From assembly GCA_002683735.1 (NCBI GenBank), contig NYTZ01000027.1:5941-13104 (forward strand): 7,164 bases of DNA, given 5' to 3'. Under the pieces are notes generated by a model. It ran no database searches and was not told the DNA's origin. It saw nothing but the letters and a program-made list of their open reading frames with translations. Positions 4,366-7,164 of the stretch are shown here, in pieces (position 1 is the first letter of the stretch; each line of letters begins with the position of its first letter). The stretch comes from Flavobacteriales bacterium. GTDB lineage: Bacteria > Bacteroidota > Bacteroidia > Flavobacteriales > UA16. A program made the position numbers and the translations under genes.

Positions 4366-7164
4366 TTATTCCTCGAATTCGCCGAAGAGGGGCCAGTCGA
4401 CAGCCTCGACTTCGGTGCGCCATGCTGCGAAAACCTCGCGGATGCCGGCCAGGTGGTCCTCTGCATCCGTGACCGCGCGGTCCAGCGCTTTCAGGGCATC
4501 ATCGGCGTTGGTGGCCGGAGCGGACAAGCCGCCATCGGCGTAGCTCATGGCGTGCCATAGGCGGTCCTGGATGCGCACGACAGCATCGTACCCATTGAAG
4601 TCCTCCGGCGTGAAGTAGCGTTCGTCCAACTCCGTCCATTCCCCCTTCAAGGAATCGGTCAGGGTTTTGACCGTTTTGTAAGTCGTATCGCCCTCAGCCA
4701 GGCTCCGCTTGGCGTGGCGCATCCGCTGGGACACGGCCTTTTCGGCGCGGCGCATGCGCTTGAGCTCTTCGTAGACATCGTCGGCACGGCGCACCACAGA
4801 GTAGACCTTCTCCATGTGGGACCGCTGCGCGGCCACGATGTCGGCCTGCGGCGCACGACGGGGATCGGCCATCACCTGCATGTCCGTCTCCGCCCAGGTG
4901 CGGGAGGTGGAATCACCGCGGACCTCCAACACCATGCGATACGTGCCCGGATCAACCGGGAAGCCGCCTCCGGGACGAGCGTCGTCGTCCCGCTTGCGAC
5001 GGGAAGGCCAGAACGCCCCGGTTCCACGCATGTCCCAGTAAAGCTGGTCGATGCCCGCTTCGGGCTCCGGCTCCATCGTCCGCACTGTGTCTCCGGTTGC
5101 ATTCAACACGTGCAGCAGCAATTCGTCCCCCTCGATGGCAGACAAGCTGTCCTCGTTGAAGTGGCAGCGGATACGCGCACCGCGTCCCTTATTGTCCCCG
5201 GACCAGTAACTGTCCGCCGGGAACCGTTCCCCCGCGGGCCGGCGCCATTCGCTCATCACCCCGGTGTCCGGCGTGAAGAAGGTGCACGCCGCCCCTCCGA
5301 AGTCGTTGTCCTCGCCACCGGCCACCCAGGCGCGGATCACCTCGAGGCCATCCATGACGTAGACGCCACGGCCAAAAGTGCCGAGCACCAAGTCCGACTC
5401 GCGCTCCTGAAGGACGATGTCCCGGACCGGAACGGCCGGTACGCCATCCTTCCAGCGCTGCCAGGCAAAGCCTCCATCGTGGCTCCACCACAGGCCCTGC
5501 TCCGTGCCGCACCAGAGAAGCTCTGCCACTTCGGGGTCCTGCAGCACACACTGCACATGGCCCAGCACATCCTCTCCATCAATGATGCGCTCCCACTTGG
5601 CACCCCCGTCCCGCGAACGATAGAGGTAAGGCGACCAATCGTTGCGGCGGTAGTTGTTGGCCACCACGTAGACCTCATCGGGATTGTGGGGAGAAATGCG
5701 GACTTGCGGGATCCAGCTTCCCTCGGGCAGCCCCTTCAAGCGGGTCGCCAGGCTCTCCCAAGTGTCGCCCCCATTGACCGTGCGGTGCAACTGACCGTCA
5801 TCCGAAGACGCCCAGATTTCATCGGGGCGTTCGGGGTGTGGGGTGATGCACAGCAGGGTCGTGTGGTTCTCCGCGTTGGTGGCGTCTGTGGTGAGTCCAC
5901 CACTGAGGTGCTGGCGTTGCTTCTCAGGGTCATTGGTCGTCAGGTCCGGAGACAGGATGCGCCAAGACTGGCCGCGGTCGGCACTGTGGTGCACGAACTG
6001 GCTGCCGAAATACAGGCCTTCCGGATTGTGGGGGTCAACGGCGATCGCAGCATTCCAATTGAACCGCAGTGATGCCGTATCGGGGTGGTTCGGCTGGATG
6101 TACGCCATGGCGCCGGTCGGGATGTGGATGCGGTAGACATTGCCCCCCTGCGACATCGCGTAGGCCATGTCCACATCGCCCGGCATCGGCACAACGTCAA
6201 ATCCGTCGCCGAAGCTGATCTCCTGCCAGTCCTCATTGCGGATTCCGTCCCCGTGCCATACATAGGCCGGTGCCTTCCAGGAGCCGTTGTCCTGGAGACC
6301 ACCGTAGACGTTGTACGGCATGTCGTCGTCCACATTGATGTGGTAGAATTGGCCAACCGGAAGGTTCCGGACAAAGGTCCAGGTCTCGCCTCCGTCGCGG
6401 CTGATGTTGATGCCCCCGTCGTTTCCGTTGAGGATGAAATCGGAATCCTCGGGGTCCTGATACCAGGCGTGGTGGTCGGGGTGTGCCCCGCTGTAAGGCA
6501 GGATCACCTCGAACGTCCGACCTCCGTCCGTGCTTTCGCTAACCATGCTGTACAGGTTGAACAAGCGGTCCGGGTCCTGCGGGTCGGCGTGGATTTCCGC
6601 GTAGTAGAAGGGACGGTTTCCGATGTTCTCGGTCGACACCAGGTCCCATTCCATGCCCCCATCGGTGGACTTGTACAATCCGGTCTTCTTGGACTCGACC
6701 AAGGCGTAAACGATGTCGGGATCTGCCGGGCTCATGGCGAGGCCCATGCGGCCCAGCTCTCCTCCGGGCAGCCCTTCATCTTCTCCAAGTCGGGTCCAGT
6801 TGTCCCCGCCGTCGTGGGTCAAATACAGACCACTGCCCTCTCCACCGGAGGTGAAGAACCACGGCTCCCGGTGGAAGGACCACATGGCCGCAAAAAGCTT
6901 GTCGGGATTGCTCGGATCCAGGATCATCTCGGCGCAACCGGTGGTGTCATCGATGGACAGGACATGGGCCCAAGTTTCTCCACCATCTCGGGTCCGGAAG
7001 ACCCCGCGCTCCGGATTGGGGCCCCAGGCTGAACCCATGGCAGCGACATACACCGTCTTCGGGTCGGTAGGGTGGATGCGGATGCGGTGAATGGTTCGCG
7101 TGTCCTCGAGGCCCATCATGGACCACGTGGCGCCTCCGTCGATGGAGCGGTAGATGCCCCGGCC
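4366..7164 (-). CDS. Sortilin/Vps10-like BNR (Asp-box) beta-propeller protein, glycosyl-hydrolase-like (5' partial)
   Basis: Read on the minus strand, the frame enters at 7164 with GRGIYRSIDGGATW and runs to TAA at 4366-4368, giving 932 visible residues. The ATG codons at 7114-7119 follow directly on an Asp-box and are internal, so the true start is outside the window. Residues 1-606 are a BNR propeller with ten Asp-box motifs and companion 'DPxNPDxVYA' strands, ending in GTFGRGVYVMDG (595-606), a typical blade-closing segment of this family. Residues 607-765 form a beta-rich region with a FlgD-like feel (YWDM at 709-712, PGTYRMVLEV from 739). Residues 766-932 are charged and predicted helical, starting ADPRR. 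Bacteroidota relatives are about 1000 residues, exported, and annotated as glycosyl hydrolases or sortilin-like. I cannot point to catalytic residues, so enzymatic activity is unproven. Perhaps 100 or more N-terminal residues, including the export signal, are missing. Confidence 0.92.
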   Translation of the reverse strand, partial: GRGIYRSIDGGATWSMMGLEDTRTIHRIRIHPTDPKTVYVAAMGSAWGPNPERGVFRTRDGGETWAHVLSIDDTTGCAEMILDPSNPDKLFAAMWSFHREPWFFTSGGEGSGLYLTHDGGDNWTRLGEDEGLPGGELGRMGLAMSPADPDIVYALVESKKTGLYKSTDGGMEWDLVSTENIGNRPFYYAEIHADPQDPDRLFNLYSMVSESTDGGRTFEVILPYSGAHPDHHAWYQDPEDSDFILNGNDGGINISRDGGETWTFVRNLPVGQFYHINVDDDMPYNVYGGLQDNGSWKAPAYVWHGDGIRNEDWQEISFGDGFDVVPMPGDVDMAYAMSQGGNVYRIHIPTGAMAYIQPNHPDTASLRFNWNAAIAVDPHNPEGLYFGSQFVHHSADRGQSWRILSPDLTTNDPEKQRQHLSGGLTTDATNAENHTTLLCITPHPERPDEIWASSDDGQLHRTVNGGDTWESLATRLKGLPEGSWIPQVRISPHNPDEVYVVANNYRRNDWSPYLYRSRDGGAKWERIIDGEDVLGHVQCVLQDPEVAELLWCGTEQGLWWSHDGGFAWQRWKDGVPAVPVRDIVLQERESDLVLGTFGRGVYVMDGLEVIRAWVAGGEDNDFGGAACTFFTPDTGVMSEWRRPAGERFPADSYWSGDNKGRGARIRCHFNEDSLSAIEGDELLLHVLNATGDTVRTMEPEPEAGIDQLYWDMRGTGAFWPSRRKRDDDARPGGGFPVDPGTYRMVLEVRGDSTSRTWAETDMQVMADPRRAPQADIVAAQRSHMEKVYSVVRRADDVYEELKRMRRAEKAVSQRMRHAKRSLAEGDTTYKTVKTLTDSLKGEWTELDERYFTPEDFNGYDAVVRIQDRLWHAMSYADGGLSAPATNADDALKALDRAVTDAEDHLAGIREVFAAWRTEVEAVDWPLFGEFEE
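4369..4869 (-). other. Charged helical C-terminal extension of the BNR protein
   Basis: Residues 766-932 of the visible protein contain few glycines or prolines after ADPRRAPQ and are dense in Lys, Arg, Glu, Asp and Ala. Stretches such as VVRRADDVYEELKRMRRAEK and DDALKALDRAVTDAEDHL look like amphipathic helices and may form a coiled coil. A conserved-looking 'DPR' start and helical bundle are known to me from related BNR proteins. The tail ends GEFEE before the TAA and has no T9SS-type sorting domain, membrane anchor or dockerin loop. Confidence 0.6.
5461..7149 (-). repeat. Ten Asp-box (BNR) motifs marking propeller blades
   Basis: In protein order the motifs are RSIDGGATW (7123-7149), RTRDGGETW (6970-6996), LTHDGGDNW (6796-6822), KSTDGGMEW (6646-6672), ESTDGGRTF (6511-6537), ISRDGGETW (6379-6405), HSADRGQSW (5962-5988), RTVNGGDTW (5758-5784), RSRDGGAKW (5593-5619) and WSHDGGFAW (5461-5487). 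The consensus is S/T-x-D-G-G-x-T-W. HSADRGQSW (first Gly lost) and RTVNGGDTW (Asp to Asn) are degenerate. Most are spaced 130-200 bases apart, about one blade, but a gap of about 390 bases separates the sixth and seventh, where one or two blades apparently lack the motif. The number fits a two-propeller architecture, with the first blades cut off by the window edge. Asp-boxes are structural turns, not catalytic sites. Confidence 0.9.

Noticed and set aside
4714..6072. A 452-codon open frame on the + strand opposite the BNR gene.
   Set aside because: It lies wholly antisense to a clearly recognisable propeller gene, has low-complexity His/Arg/Val-rich content with no domain, and is expected from GC-rich codon use.
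6085..7032. A 315-codon + strand open frame opposite the N-terminal part of the BNR protein.
   Set aside because: It mirrors the Asp-box repeats in antisense, has no domain of its own, and the minus-strand frame is clearly the coding one.
7114..7119. Two ATG codons as a possible start of the BNR gene on the minus strand.
   Set aside because: An in-frame Asp-box (RSIDGGATW) lies directly upstream, so the coding region continues past the window edge; no signal peptide follows the ATGs.

Overview
The window holds the 3' parts of two large convergent genes, separated by a 54-base gap with a strong hairpin. Neither 5' end is inside the window, so no start codon, signal peptide, promoter or ribosome binding site can be assigned for either gene. 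I see no RNA genes, mobile elements, CRISPR arrays, attachment sites or origins.

The DNA is GC-rich. The first protein combines PKD/Ig-like domains carrying 'VTDANGC' strand ends, 'GCTDP..NY.P.A..DDGSC' modules and a C-terminal 'CPTDINEDG..NVADLL..LGEF' motif. This is a style I associate with large secreted or surface proteins of Bacteroidota, probably a GC-rich Flavobacteriales-like lineage. The phylum call is fairly firm; the order is a guess from style, not a search result.

Region 1 (1-4311, + strand) is a giant multidomain extracellular protein, of which 1436 residues are visible. In order it has: about eleven PKD/Ig-like domains (residues 1-899); a cysteine-rich zone containing a clearly duplicated domain of about 110 residues that I do not recognise (900-1245); two copies of a GCTD-type module plus an atypical Kazal-like domain (1248-1397); and one dockerin-like EF-hand calcium loop at the very C-terminus (1409-1435). 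Region 2 (4312-4365) is the intergenic hairpin. Region 3 (4366-7164, - strand) is a sortilin/Vps10-like BNR (Asp-box) beta-propeller protein of the bacterial 'glycosyl hydrolase / BNR-repeat' type, with 932 residues visible. It has ten Asp-boxes, a FlgD-like beta-domain and a charged helical tail.

Both products look exported, but nothing shows that they work together. They are convergent, so they are not in one operon. No complete new system is demonstrated. The most distinctive part is the C-terminus of the first gene: paired Kazal-like domains with glutamate at the predicted P1 position and a relocated cysteine, next to a duplicated unknown Cys-rich domain and a dockerin-like tail.
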